Source: Roseivirga spongicola (GTDB lineage Bacteria; Bacteroidota; Bacteroidia; Cytophagales; Cyclobacteriaceae). From it: a stretch of DNA of 64,000 nucleotides. The position numbers were made by a program, and so were the translations under genes. Numbering within the stretch: position 1 is the stretch's first letter; the number at the start of each line of letters is the position of its first letter. Positions 43,775 through 53,358 of this stretch are shown here, in pieces. Under the pieces are notes generated by a model, which saw only the letters and a list, made by a program, of their open reading frames with translations, was not told the DNA's origin and ran no database searches. The DNA lies in assembly GCF_001592965.1 (NCBI RefSeq), contig NZ_LRPC01000012.1:372001-436000 (forward strand), read 5' to 3'.

Positions 43775-45274
43775 TTATGAATTCAATAATTTCAATAAAA
43801 CTCCATTTGTCCATCCAAACCCATCTTGTACTGGGTATTCTCCGCCACCACTCAGTAAAGAGGTGTCTACTACGTTGTACTTCTCCATCAGCTTGCCAGT
43901 GTTTTTAAACACTTTGATGTTAAGAGATACCCAACGGTCTTTAATTTGATTAGCCAGACCATTTATGCCGTAGTTCCTTAAGCCCCAAATAGCCATCCAT
44001 TGTAAAGGCGCCCATCCATTTGGAGCATCCCACTGTTGGCCAGATTGGTAGTTTGTAGTCAATAAACCACCTTCCATTAAAAGTTCGTTTTCTAAAACAA
44101 GAGCAGTTCGTTCGGCTTGAGCTTTAGAAGCAATACCTAAGGCAAGTGGGAAAGTTGCTGCGGCCGTAATGCTAGAAGCTTGTGCACCTAATTGGTGGTT
44201 GAAATCGAAGTAAAAGCCCGACCCTTCATTCCAGAAATACTTCTGGATGGCCTTGGCTCGGTTTTCGGCCAAACTTAAATACATGTTGGCTTCTTTTTCT
44301 TCACCTTTGATTCTATAGCCTTTAGCAATCATTTGCTCTAAATGATAAAGCAAAGAATTGAGGTCTACCTGAACCAAGTCTGTAGTTCGAATAGTCCCTA
44401 ATTCATTGGGGACTTCAAACCAGCGAGAGCTGAAATCCCAGCCAGATTCGCAGGCTGCTCTAATGTTGAGAAGCGTTTGCTCTCCATCACTTCCTTTTTC
44501 ACGAATTAAGTCTACATCGTCTTGGTACATTTCTGCCCTTGGACTATGCACATTGTCATAATAGCGGTTCAATATTTCACCACTCGAAAGAAGCACTGCT
44601 CGCTTGTGATGAGGTTTTTCTTTGGATAGACTTTCTGAGCCTTCCATCCAAAACTCATATTCATGGACCATGGAAGGTAGAAACTCCACAATGCTATCAT
44701 CACCTTTTTGTTCGGCCAGAAGGGCAACCATCAAAGAGAAAAACGGAGGCTGAGACCTGCCTAAGTAGTAAGTACGGTTGCCGTTCGGTATAAAACCAAA
44801 GTTCTCAATCATATAAGAGAAATTCTTCACCATATCTTCTACCAACTGAATTCTCCTACTTTCAACCAGGCCAAGCATGGTAAAATAGCTATCCCAATAG
44901 TAGATTTCGTTGAACCGTCCTCCAGGAACCACATATGGGTGGGGCAGAGGGATAAGGGTAGAGAAAAACTCTTGCTCTTCTGGTTGTCTAGAAAGAATAG
45001 GCCAAAGCTTCTCAATATGATCTTCTACAGGTTTCGAAGTGTCGCTTTGATAGTTTACCTCTCTGGTTGGAGCAGGGTAAAAGTATGTTTCAAAGAACTT
45101 TTTTAGGTCGAAGTTCTTGTTGCTTTTTTGTTTCCGATAGGTTGTAAGAATTTCTTCTGGGCTTTCAATAGTTACAGCATCGGAAAGCTCTTTGCCATCG
45201 AGCCACAAGCCAGAAGCATGTAAGTCCGTAAACAGTTCTTGAAAGTCTTTCTCAGAAAAAATAAGTTTATTCAT
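43775..45274 (-). CDS. Alpha,alpha-trehalase, GH37
   Basis: The 499-aa protein splits trehalose into two glucose. Both GH37 signatures are present: PGGRFNEIYYWDSYFTM at about 117-133 and QWDAPNGWAPLQWMAIWGL near 414. The (alpha/alpha)6 barrel spans nearly all of it, with FFETYFYPAP at the start as in TreF. There is no signal peptide, so it is cytoplasmic (TreF-like rather than TreA). Length agrees with the family. The gene diverges from the sigma factor gene across 164 bp. Confidence 0.93.
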   Translation of the reverse strand: MNKLIFSEKDFQELFTDLHASGLWLDGKELSDAVTIESPEEILTTYRKQKSNKNFDLKKFFETYFYPAPTREVNYQSDTSKPVEDHIEKLWPILSRQPEEQEFFSTLIPLPHPYVVPGGRFNEIYYWDSYFTMLGLVESRRIQLVEDMVKNFSYMIENFGFIPNGNRTYYLGRSQPPFFSLMVALLAEQKGDDSIVEFLPSMVHEYEFWMEGSESLSKEKPHHKRAVLLSSGEILNRYYDNVHSPRAEMYQDDVDLIREKGSDGEQTLLNIRAACESGWDFSSRWFEVPNELGTIRTTDLVQVDLNSLLYHLEQMIAKGYRIKGEEKEANMYLSLAENRAKAIQKYFWNEGSGFYFDFNHQLGAQASSITAAATFPLALGIASKAQAERTALVLENELLMEGGLLTTNYQSGQQWDAPNGWAPLQWMAIWGLRNYGINGLANQIKDRWVSLNIKVFKNTGKLMEKYNVVDTSLLSGGGEYPVQDGFGWTNGVLLKLLNS

Positions 45275-45438
45275 GGTAACTACTGGTTTTACTGCTCAAT
45301 GCCCGTCATTTAAGAATGGCGGAAAAAGAATCTTTTATACAAACGAATAAAGACCAGCTTTGAGCAATTTTTTAATTAAAAATTTCTAGTCTGTAATAAA
45401 TCTTCATTTGGTTGGTACTAATGGGTTGACTGATTGAA

Positions 45439-45933
45439 ATGACAAACTCACAGCAACAACAAATTTTTGAAAGCTGGCTCCAAGAGCATAAGGGCATATT
45501 CTTTAAAATAGTTCGCTCTTATAGTGCCGTGCCTCAAGACCAAGAAGACTTGTTTCAGGAGATTGCTGTGAACGTATGGAAGTCGGTTCCAAATTTCAGG
45601 AACAACTGCGCAGTTTCTACCTGGATTTACAGAATTGCTTTAAATCGAGCGGTTAAGTGGAGCTTAAAAGTAAGAAAGCAACAAGAAAGAGAGTCAGACG
45701 AAGAAGCCATTAAGGTGCTTCAACCTGTAGAAGAAAAGCCAGATGAAAGATTGGCTTGGTTGTATGAGCAAATTCAAAAGCTCGATGAGGTTGATCGCTC
45801 TCTCTGTCTGCTCATGCTCGATGGCTTTAGCTATAAAGAAATGGCTTCGATTGTAGGTATTTCTGAAAGTTATGTGGGTGTGAAGATTAACAGAATCAAA
45901 AAACATCTCACCGAACAATCTAAAAAGATGTAG
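45439..45933 (+). CDS. ECF-type RNA polymerase sigma factor
   Basis: The 164-aa protein has sigma region 2 (AVPQDQEDLFQEIAVNVWKSV, then VSTWIYRIALNRAV) and region 4 (LCLLMLDGFSYKEMASIVG, SESYVGVKINRIKKHL), with no extra domain. The adjacent gene, 4 bp on, is a membrane protein that could be its anti-sigma partner. It starts at an ATG after 164 bp of AT-rich sequence. Target promoters are unknown. Confidence 0.93.
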   Translation: MTNSQQQQIFESWLQEHKGIFFKIVRSYSAVPQDQEDLFQEIAVNVWKSVPNFRNNCAVSTWIYRIALNRAVKWSLKVRKQQERESDEEAIKVLQPVEEKPDERLAWLYEQIQKLDEVDRSLCLLMLDGFSYKEMASIVGISESYVGVKINRIKKHLTEQSKKM

Positions 45934-45937
45934 AACA

Positions 45938-46540
45938 ATGGAATTCGATGAAATGAAAAAAATATGGGATACTCAGAGCAATGTAGCAATGTATGCTATA
46001 GATGAGGAAGCTCTTCATAACAGAGTAATTAGTAAAAGGAATAAAGCTGCTAGAAATGCGAGTAAGATGGAAGGTATATTGATTTTTAGTTTACTCTTTG
46101 CTAGTGGAATAATTTGGTCTGCAATGATTTTTAAGGCCAACTATGAACTTCCGTCTCTGGTCTTGTCGGGTATTATGTTAGTAGTGGCAGGTGCAATTTT
46201 TTTAGGGAGAAGAAAGAGAATGTCTTGGCAAAATGGATTCGAGAATACCATGCTAGGCGATATCGATCAGGCTATTGCCAACGCTAGCTATCAAGTAGCT
46301 TTGTCAAAATCGAGCCGATGGTTATACCTGACTGTGTCGGTTTTTGCCGTACTCAGCGTGTTCAATGAGGCCAGTGAATGGTGGAAAGGGTTATTAGTTA
46401 CGCTCTTCTTTATTCTAGGCTATTTCGCTGCTCGTTGGGAGCATAAAACCTTCTACGTTTCTCAAAAACGTAGCCTCGAATCTGTGCGAAAAAAGCTCCT
46501 TCAGTTTCAGGAACAGGGCAATGTAGAAACAGGGCTATAA
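45938..46540 (+). CDS. Membrane protein, possible anti-sigma partner
   Basis: The 200-aa protein has a cytoplasmic N-terminus of about 45 residues (MEFDEMKKIWDTQSNVAMY), four hydrophobic segments in two pairs and a basic C-terminus. The MKKIWDTQS start is common in Bacteroidota proteins coded behind ECF sigma factors. No zinc-finger motif is visible, so an anti-sigma role rests on context only. Confidence 0.7.
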   Translation: MEFDEMKKIWDTQSNVAMYAIDEEALHNRVISKRNKAARNASKMEGILIFSLLFASGIIWSAMIFKANYELPSLVLSGIMLVVAGAIFLGRRKRMSWQNGFENTMLGDIDQAIANASYQVALSKSSRWLYLTVSVFAVLSVFNEASEWWKGLLVTLFFILGYFAARWEHKTFYVSQKRSLESVRKKLLQFQEQGNVETGL

Positions 46541-46639
46541 AGTTCAGGTAGTTATCTAAATCACATAAAATCAATGGGTTAATATTCAAAGTGAAAGCTT
46601 TGCCAGATCCCCTATGTCAAAAATCTAAATCAAAATATC

Positions 46640-48037
46640 ATGTTGAAAACTCTAATAACAATCAAACTACTTATTCTTTTCTCAGTCCTTGTGTCGGCAC
46701 AAGAGATTACTGGAGACTGGAAGGGAGTACTTAAAGCTGGTGAAACCGAAATAGGTTTCATTTTTACCATTCAGGAAAGTGAAAGTGGGCTAGAAGGGAG
46801 TATGGCTATTCCTGCTAGAAACCTCAGAAATATGAAAGCGGGTAAGACCACTTTTGCCAATGGAGAATTGTTGATTGATGGAAGTAATAATGGCTGGCAA
46901 TATAAAGCCACTTATAATCCATCCAATCAAACTTTCGAAGGGCATTTTAAGGAAGGAGTGAATATGCTGCCTCTGAATCTTTCCAAAGGAGCTCTGCTTC
47001 CAGAAGTAAAGAAAAAGCGTCCGCAAGAACCAAAGTTGCCCTTGCCTTATTTGGCCGAAAAAGTAAAGTTCGAGAATAAAAAGGCGAAAATTAAGTTGGC
47101 CGGAACGCTCACCTTGCCCAAAGTTTCAAAGCCATCACCTGCAGTGATTCTCATTTCAGGAAGTGGTCCTCAAAATCGGGATGAAGAAATCTTTGGACAT
47201 AGACCGTTTATGGTTTTGGCCGATTACCTGACCAGAAATGGAATAGCAGTACTGCGATACGATGACAGAGGAGTAAATGAGTCTGAAGGTAATTATGCTG
47301 AAGCTACAACAGCCGATTTTGCAACAGATGTATCGGCTGCGGTTGAGTTTTTGAAGTCTAGAAATGACATCGATAAAAGCAATATAGGTCTTGTTGGGCA
47401 CAGTGAAGGTGGAATTATCGCGCCTATAGTGGCTGTAGAGCATCCTGAAGATATTGCATTTATTGTGTCTCTTGCAGGAACTGGAGTCTCTGGTTATGAA
47501 ACCAATAGGTTGCAAGGTTTACATCAGGTTAGAAACCTTGTTCCGAACCTTGATCAATACAATGACTTTATAAAAGGTGCCCTAGATATTGCATCAAAAG
47601 AAGGTGATTTGGAAAGTATTAGAGAGGAGCTTTCTGAGTACTATTTGGCATCTACGTTCTTTAATCAGTCTGTTCCGCCAGATGCAGATAAAGCTGCGAT
47701 ATTGAAAAGTTTGGTTGAACAACGAACCACGGTTTGGGCTAGGTACTTCTATAATTATAATCCAGCCGATATGTTTTCGAAGGTGAAATGCCCTGTTTTG
47801 GCTCTTTTTGGAGAGAAGGATACTCAAGTATTTCCAGAGCCAAATAAGTCGGGTCTGGAGAAAGCACTAGAGAATGGCAAGACAGAAAGTTATGAAGTGC
47901 TGTTGCTAGAGGGGAAGAATCACCTATTTCAAGATGCGGAAACTGGTGAGATGAATGAATATAATTCAATTGAAGAAACTATGTCTCCACAAGTATTGAA
48001 CTTGGTAAGTAAGTGGATTCAAGGACAGATCAAGTAA
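46640..48037 (+). CDS. Secreted alpha/beta hydrolase
   Basis: The 465-aa protein has a signal peptide (about residues 1-20), a beta-rich lipocalin-like region at 20-115 and an alpha/beta hydrolase at about 140-465. The nucleophile Ser255 sits in GHSEGG, the acid in FGEKDTQVFPEPN and the His in LEGKNHLFQDAETGE. ILISGSGPQNRDEE precedes the nucleophile as the oxyanion loop, typical of exported serine esterases/peptidases of this group. The substrate is unknown. The gene stands alone, 99 bp after the sigma operon. Confidence 0.85.
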   Translation: MLKTLITIKLLILFSVLVSAQEITGDWKGVLKAGETEIGFIFTIQESESGLEGSMAIPARNLRNMKAGKTTFANGELLIDGSNNGWQYKATYNPSNQTFEGHFKEGVNMLPLNLSKGALLPEVKKKRPQEPKLPLPYLAEKVKFENKKAKIKLAGTLTLPKVSKPSPAVILISGSGPQNRDEEIFGHRPFMVLADYLTRNGIAVLRYDDRGVNESEGNYAEATTADFATDVSAAVEFLKSRNDIDKSNIGLVGHSEGGIIAPIVAVEHPEDIAFIVSLAGTGVSGYETNRLQGLHQVRNLVPNLDQYNDFIKGALDIASKEGDLESIREELSEYYLASTFFNQSVPPDADKAAILKSLVEQRTTVWARYFYNYNPADMFSKVKCPVLALFGEKDTQVFPEPNKSGLEKALENGKTESYEVLLLEGKNHLFQDAETGEMNEYNSIEETMSPQVLNLVSKWIQGQIK

Positions 48038-48048
48038 GTAGTGTTTGA

Positions 48049-48573
48049 TCAAACAAACCGCTTCATGAGCAGATCTTTTTGAGATTCATCACCTAGTTTG
48101 AACGGGTGATCGGCAAAAACTTCGAAGCCATAGCTTTTATAAAAGGCTATGGCTTTTTCATTTTTCTCCCACACGCCTAACCACAAACACAGCAAGTTTC
48201 TTCTTTTTACTTCTGCTATGGAGAAGTCCATCAGCAACTTGCCTATTCCTTTGCCCTGAGCTTCTTGAGTGAGGTATATGCGTTCAATTTCTAGGGAGCT
48301 ATCCAATACTTGGTCTGTTTGTGCAGTTTTGGTATTCAGCTTTAAGTATCCCAATATTTTGTCTTCTTCTTTAACAAAGTAAAAGAAGGATTCTGGGTTA
48401 GATAACTCACTTCTTAACTGATCTGTATTAAAGGCTTTTTCTAGGTAAGCCTTCATTTGGATTTCATTGTTTTGCTCGGTAAAAGTATCGCTAAAGGTAT
48501 CTACAGATAGCTTTTTTAGCTCTTCTAATTCGTCTGTAGAAACCTTTTTTATCTGATAACTTCTTGATTGCAT
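48049..48573 (-). CDS. GNAT acetyltransferase
   Basis: The 174-aa protein is a single GNAT domain: YLTQEAQGKGIGKLLMDFSI is the acetyl-CoA loop (Q-x-x-G-x-G/A), followed by CLWLGVWEKNEKAIAFYKSYGFEVF, as in PaiA-like spermidine or small-molecule acetyltransferases. It is convergent with the hydrolase gene across 11 bp. The substrate is not predictable. Confidence 0.87.
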   Translation of the reverse strand: MQSRSYQIKKVSTDELEELKKLSVDTFSDTFTEQNNEIQMKAYLEKAFNTDQLRSELSNPESFFYFVKEEDKILGYLKLNTKTAQTDQVLDSSLEIERIYLTQEAQGKGIGKLLMDFSIAEVKRRNLLCLWLGVWEKNEKAIAFYKSYGFEVFADHPFKLGDESQKDLLMKRFV

Positions 48574-48744
48574 TGGTGTTAATAATAGTGGTGCTGATAG
48601 CTTGAGCCTGCAATTTCGAAATCTTTTTTCAGCCTATATAAAAGAGTCAGAAAAATCACGAATTTGGATATCATATTCGTTAAGCAATGGGATTTGTAAC
48701 GCAGTTGTCAAACCATTAAATTCCGAAAGCATAACTTTTTATTT

Positions 48745-51700
48745 ATGGAGCCAAATATTCGAAAGTTTAAGAAACTACTTGTTGCCAATAGAGGAGAAAT
48801 AGCCATTCGTGTATTACGAGCGGCTTCTGAGATGAAGATCAGAACTGTGGCCATGTATACGTATGAAGACCGCTACTCTTTGCACCGTTACAAAGCCGAT
48901 GAGGCTTATCAGATTGGTGAAGATGACGATCCGTTGAAGCCATATCTAGATATTCCTGAAATAATAGCACTGGCAAAGCGAGAAAACGTTGATGCTATAC
49001 ATCCGGGTTATGGATTCCTTTCGGAAAATGTAAACTTCGTTAGGGCTTGTAAAGAAGCAGGAATCACTTTTGTTGGCCCAGAGCCAGAAGTAATGCAGCG
49101 TTTGGGCGATAAAGTACAGGCCAAGATAGTCGCAAGAAATGCCCAGGTTCCTTTGATAGAAGATAGTAAGGTAGATCTTGCAGATAGCTCCATCGCTTTA
49201 GCAGAAGCCCAGAAAATCGGTTTCCCAGTAATGGTGAAAGCTGCTGCTGGTGGAGGGGGTAGAGGCATGCGCGTTGTCCGTTCCGAAGATCAATTGGAAA
49301 AGGCTTTCAATGAGGCTAAAGGCGAAGCTAAAAAGGCTTTTGGAGACGATACCATTTTTATTGAGAAGTTCATTGATAGTCCTAAGCACATTGAAGTGCA
49401 GATTATGGGCGATAATTACGGCAATCTGGTTCATCTGTATGAGCGAGATTGCTCTGTACAGCGAAGGTATCAGAAGGTGGTGGAAGTGGCTCCTTCCATT
49501 GGTCTGAAAGATGAAACAAGGGAGAAACTCTATAAGTATGCCCTGAGAATTACCAAAGAGGTAAATTACAACAATGTAGGTACGGTAGAGTTTTTGGTTG
49601 ATGCAGAAGAGAATATCTACTTCATTGAAGTAAACCCTAGAGTTCAGGTAGAACACACCATTACAGAAGAAATTACGGGTATCGATATTGTTCGTTCTCA
49701 GATAGAAATAGCTCAAGGTTACCCGTTAGATCACCCAAGAATATTTATCAAGAGTCAGGAAGATGTTCAAATGAATGGGTTTGCCATTCAGTGTAGAATC
49801 ACTACTGAAGATCCTGAAAACAACTTTAAGCCAGATTACGGAACCATCATTGCTTACCGCTCTCCAGGAGGATTCGGTATTCGATTAGATGCGGGTAACT
49901 GCTATGCCGGAGTTACCATTTCTCCCTTCTTCGACTCCATGTTGGTAAAAATCACTGCCACTGGCCGAACTTTGAAAGGCTCAGCTCAGCGCTTGCAACG
50001 TGCACTTTCAGAATTCAGAATTCGTGGAGTGGTCACTAACAAAGGGTTTTTGGAGAATGTGCTGAATCACGAGACATTCTATACAGGAAAGGCTACCGTG
50101 AAATTCATTGAAGACCACCCAGAGTTGTTCAAGATGCCTCGTTATATGAACAGGGCAACCAAAATTTTGAATTACCTGGGAGAGGTGGCTGTCAACGGAA
50201 ACCCGAGCGTAAAAAAGATAGATCCTAGCGTTAAGCTTAGGACTCCTAAAGTGCCCGAATTCGATAGGCTTGGAGAATTCCCTGCTGGTACTAAACAGAT
50301 TTTAGAGAAGGAAGGACCTGATGGTTTGGCCAAATGGGTTAAAGATCAGAAACAAATTTTACTGACCGATACCACTTGGAGAGATGCACACCAGTCGCTT
50401 TTGGCGACAAGAATGAGGTCGCTTGATATGCTCAAAGTGGCCGAAGGCTTTGCCAAGAATCATCCAAATGTCTTCTCTTGGGAAATGTGGGGAGGTGCTA
50501 CTTTCGATGTAAGTATGCGTTTCCTGAATGAGAACCCGTGGGACAGACTGAAGAAGATGCGAGCGGCAGCTCCAAATACTCTAATGCAGATGCTTTTCAG
50601 AGGTTCAAACGGAGTGGGCTATAAGGCTTACCCTGATAACCTGATTGAGAGATTCATTGAGAAGTCTGCTGAAAATGGAATGGATGTCTTCAGAATCTTC
50701 GATTCCCTCAACTGGGTAGAAGCCATGAAGGTGAGCATCAGGACAGTTCGAGAAAGGACTAATTCTGTAGCAGAAGCTTGTATCTGCTATACTGGTGATG
50801 TGCTAGATAAAAACAGCAAATACAACCTTCAGTATTACATGGATATGGCCAAGGCCTTAGAAGATGAAGGAGCTCACATGCTTTGTATTAAAGATATGGC
50901 TGGTCTGTTGAAGCCACTCGCTGCTACAGAGCTAATTGGTGCGCTAAAAGATGCTACCGATCTGCCAATTCACTTACATACGCATGACACGTCTTCCATG
51001 CAAGCCACTACATACTTCAAGGCTATTGAGGCAGGGGTAGACATCGTTGATGTGGCGATTGCCTCAATGTCTGGACTGACAGCCCAACCGAATTTTAACT
51101 CGTTAGCGGCTGCTTTACAAGGTCATGAGCGCGATCCGAAAATTGATGTTCATAACTTGAATAAATACTCTACTTATTGGGAAGATGTCCGCGAGTACTA
51201 CTATCCGTTTGAGAGTGGTTTGAAAGCAGGTACAGCGGAAGTCTATGATCATGAGATTCCTGGAGGTCAGTATTCCAACCTTAGACCTCAAGCAGCTGCT
51301 TTAGGCCTAGAACATAAGTTCGAGGAGGTGAAAAGAAATTATGCCTTGGTGAATCAAATGTTTGGAGAAATTGTGAAGGTAACGCCATCGAGTAAGGTGG
51401 TAGGTGATATGGCCATTTTTATGACTTCGAACAATCTGACACCTCAAGATATAATGGAGAGAGGGCATTCCCTTTCCTTTCCAGAGTCTGTAATTAGTTT
51501 GTTTAAGGGAGATTTAGGGCAGATGCCTGGCGGATTCCCTCAAGAACTTTCAAAAATTATTCTCAAGGATAAAAAGCCATATACTGAAAGACCAAATGCA
51601 CATTTAGAGTCGGTAGATTTCGAAAAGGAATTTGAAGAGTTTCAAAAAGAATTCGATGTGTACTGCGATGAACTAGACTTTCTTTCTTACAAGCTGTACC

Positions 51701-52194
51701 CGAAAGTATTCAAGGATTTTTACAATAGCTGGTTGAAATATGGAGCTATTTGGCAACTACCAACCAAGGCATTCTTCTTTGCTCTGAAGCAGAATGAGGA
51801 GGTCTTTGTTGAAATTGGAAAGGGTAAGCACATCATTATAAAGATGCTCTATATAGCCGATGCTGATGAAAGTGGAATGCGCAAAGTCTACTTCGAGCTG
51901 AATGGACAAACCAGAGTCATTGATGTGCGCGACCAAAACCTGAAGTCTACCAAGCCAACCAACCGTAAAGTTGATGGAGAACATCAGGTAGGAGCACCAC
52001 TTCAAGGCCGAATTGCTGAAGTGAAAGTAAAAGTAGGAGACAAGGTGAAAGAGAATCAAGCACTGTTTGTCATTGAAGCCATGAAAATGGAGACTACAGT
52101 TTCTTCGCCAGAGGCAGGCACGGTAAAGGCTGTCTACCTAAATGGTGGAGATATGGTTGAGCAAGATGATTTAGTAGTGGAGTTGGAAGGGTAG
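48745..52194 (+). CDS. pyc: Pyruvate carboxylase
   Basis: The 1149-aa single-chain enzyme makes oxaloacetate from pyruvate, bicarbonate and ATP. Order of domains: biotin carboxylase (KLLVANRGEIAIRVLRAA at 10, ATP-grasp AAAGGGGRGMRVV), then FIEVNPRVQVEHTITEE, carboxyltransferase from about 530 (TDTTWRDAHQSLLATRMR, metal-binding LHTHDTS), an allosteric/tetramerisation link, and the biotinyl domain ending at the C-terminus with the carrier Lys1114 in EAMKMET. Length and order match bacterial PYC. It supplies the citrate cycle in an aerobe. Confidence 0.97.
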   Translation: MEPNIRKFKKLLVANRGEIAIRVLRAASEMKIRTVAMYTYEDRYSLHRYKADEAYQIGEDDDPLKPYLDIPEIIALAKRENVDAIHPGYGFLSENVNFVRACKEAGITFVGPEPEVMQRLGDKVQAKIVARNAQVPLIEDSKVDLADSSIALAEAQKIGFPVMVKAAAGGGGRGMRVVRSEDQLEKAFNEAKGEAKKAFGDDTIFIEKFIDSPKHIEVQIMGDNYGNLVHLYERDCSVQRRYQKVVEVAPSIGLKDETREKLYKYALRITKEVNYNNVGTVEFLVDAEENIYFIEVNPRVQVEHTITEEITGIDIVRSQIEIAQGYPLDHPRIFIKSQEDVQMNGFAIQCRITTEDPENNFKPDYGTIIAYRSPGGFGIRLDAGNCYAGVTISPFFDSMLVKITATGRTLKGSAQRLQRALSEFRIRGVVTNKGFLENVLNHETFYTGKATVKFIEDHPELFKMPRYMNRATKILNYLGEVAVNGNPSVKKIDPSVKLRTPKVPEFDRLGEFPAGTKQILEKEGPDGLAKWVKDQKQILLTDTTWRDAHQSLLATRMRSLDMLKVAEGFAKNHPNVFSWEMWGGATFDVSMRFLNENPWDRLKKMRAAAPNTLMQMLFRGSNGVGYKAYPDNLIERFIEKSAENGMDVFRIFDSLNWVEAMKVSIRTVRERTNSVAEACICYTGDVLDKNSKYNLQYYMDMAKALEDEGAHMLCIKDMAGLLKPLAATELIGALKDATDLPIHLHTHDTSSMQATTYFKAIEAGVDIVDVAIASMSGLTAQPNFNSLAAALQGHERDPKIDVHNLNKYSTYWEDVREYYYPFESGLKAGTAEVYDHEIPGGQYSNLRPQAAALGLEHKFEEVKRNYALVNQMFGEIVKVTPSSKVVGDMAIFMTSNNLTPQDIMERGHSLSFPESVISLFKGDLGQMPGGFPQELSKIILKDKKPYTERPNAHLESVDFEKEFEEFQKEFDVYCDELDFLSYKLYPKVFKDFYNSWLKYGAIWQLPTKAFFFALKQNEEVFVEIGKGKHIIIKMLYIADADESGMRKVYFELNGQTRVIDVRDQNLKSTKPTNRKVDGEHQVGAPLQGRIAEVKVKVGDKVKENQALFVIEAMKMETTVSSPEAGTVKAVYLNGGDMVEQDDLVVELEG

Positions 52195-52274
52195 TATTGA
52201 GTCTGTTTTCCGCTGAGGAGATGTCTGCCCCGATACTTCGGGGGATAGAGGAGGATTTCTGAAAAATGATTTTA

Positions 52275-52305
52275 ATACTGTCAGTCCTCAAAGGGCTGAC
52301 AGTAT
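52275..52305. terminator. Bidirectional terminator between pyc and a small gene
   Basis: A 14-bp stem (ATACTGTCAGTCCT with AGGGCTGACAGTAT, one G-T pair) with a CAA loop is followed by TATTTT. It abuts the stop codon of the convergent small gene. A smaller CCCCGA/TCGGGG hairpin lies at about 52231-52247. Confidence 0.88.
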
Positions 52306-52553
52306 TATTTTAAACCTCGTTTCTCGATTTCATTCATTAAGTCTTTGTGCTGTTGCGGCTTCTTCAAGAATTTATAAATCAGAAAGAGGGGAATTACACT
52401 GAGAAAGCCCAAAGCGTTTACAATAGCGCCATAAACCACTATGCCAATAAGAAAACCTATGAAAAAGGCATCTATTACAGGCGAGGGTTTATTCTGCTTA
52501 GCCAACTCTAGCAATTGCTCATCTGTTAGTTGAGAAAGTTCTTCAGGTTTCAT
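52305..52553 (-). CDS. Small membrane protein
   Basis: The 82-aa protein starts MKPEELSQLTDEQLLELAKQ, an amphipathic helix, then has one or two hydrophobic segments (FFIGFLIGIVVYGAIVNALG, LSVIPLFLIYKFL) and a basic end. Such small inner-membrane proteins are common in this phylum; no function is known. Confidence 0.6.
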   Translation of the reverse strand: MKPEELSQLTDEQLLELAKQNKPSPVIDAFFIGFLIGIVVYGAIVNALGFLSVIPLFLIYKFLKKPQQHKDLMNEIEKRGLK

Positions 52554-52589
52554 TGTTTGGTTTCTTTCAGCTACTGCTAAGTTAAAACA

Positions 52590-53135
52590 TCAATCCAACT
52601 CCTCATCTCTATCAATAATTTGTTTGCGTTTCTTTCGATCGGCTTTTCTCTTCAGGGCTTTTTGCTTCCCTGAGTAAGGGTTCTTATCTGAGTCAAAGTG
52701 AATATGGCTTTCGGCTAATGGTGACTTGGGGTGAACCATCAATCCATCATAAGGACAATGAGGTACGCCACAATTATGCTTGGAGTAGGTGCCGAAACTG
52801 CGATGGTCAAACCTTTTGTCTTTCAGTATTTGCTCCTGCCGTTGTTCTACCTCATTCCATAAATCCCATTCCTGACCTCTACTGAGTTCTTTGCCCAAAT
52901 GACTTAGTTGAAACCAAGTGCTTGGGTCTTTGAGTACCAGAAAATCGAAGGTCTTTTGGAAGTGTTTGTTGGCTAATTCAAATACCTCGAACTTCTCGTC
53001 AAGATTCAAATTTTCATTTTCTAGAATAGACCTGTAAAGTCCAAGAGTATTGAAGTCAGTGTACTTCTTGTGCTCGGGTACAATTTCCAAATACTCTGTC
53101 TTAGAAAAAGTATTAAAAGTACGATTGATCTTCAT
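52590..53135 (-). CDS. Unknown soluble protein with Cys/His cluster
   Basis: The 181-aa protein is basic and helical and ends in KRKADRKKRKQIIDRDEELD. A compact HNCGVPHCPYDGLM segment near 119-132 has two Cys and two His and could hold a metal. I do not recognise the family. It diverges from the Pel-like operon across 223 bp that contain a perfect inverted repeat. Confidence 0.55.
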   Translation of the reverse strand: MKINRTFNTFSKTEYLEIVPEHKKYTDFNTLGLYRSILENENLNLDEKFEVFELANKHFQKTFDFLVLKDPSTWFQLSHLGKELSRGQEWDLWNEVEQRQEQILKDKRFDHRSFGTYSKHNCGVPHCPYDGLMVHPKSPLAESHIHFDSDKNPYSGKQKALKRKADRKKRKQIIDRDEELD

Positions 53136-53204
53136 TGGATAGATAGACTTAGAGAGTTTTTTGGAATCAATTTAAAGTTAAAAATAGTAATAGACTTATC
53201 AGCT

Positions 53205-53229
53205 TAGGTAGAGTAGATTACTCTACCTA
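53205..53229. promoter_or_regulatory. Perfect inverted repeat upstream of the Pel-like operon
   Basis: TAGGTAGAGTA, a GAT spacer and TACTCTACCTA form an 11-bp perfect inverted repeat. It lies between two divergent genes, where no transcript should end, so an operator or 5' leader hairpin is more likely than a terminator. Confidence 0.5.
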
Positions 53230-53358
53230 GGTGATTCACCAATATAAGGTTTTCTATTTTGCACTTCGCTTCATGATCAATATCTTATCGATAAAATATT
53301 TTAAGCAAGAGCTACCTAGTAAATAAACAATTTGTAACTAGCGCGACTTTTTTAAAGG

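Noticed and set aside
48602-48802. Plus-strand frame of 66 codons before pyc
   Set aside because: It overlaps the conserved start of pyruvate carboxylase in another frame and shows no family character.
27008-52247. CCCCGA-N4-TCGGG-type small hairpins at 27008-27022 and 52231-52247 as a dispersed repeat family
   Set aside because: Only the short stem is shared, flanks differ, and two copies are too few to call a family.
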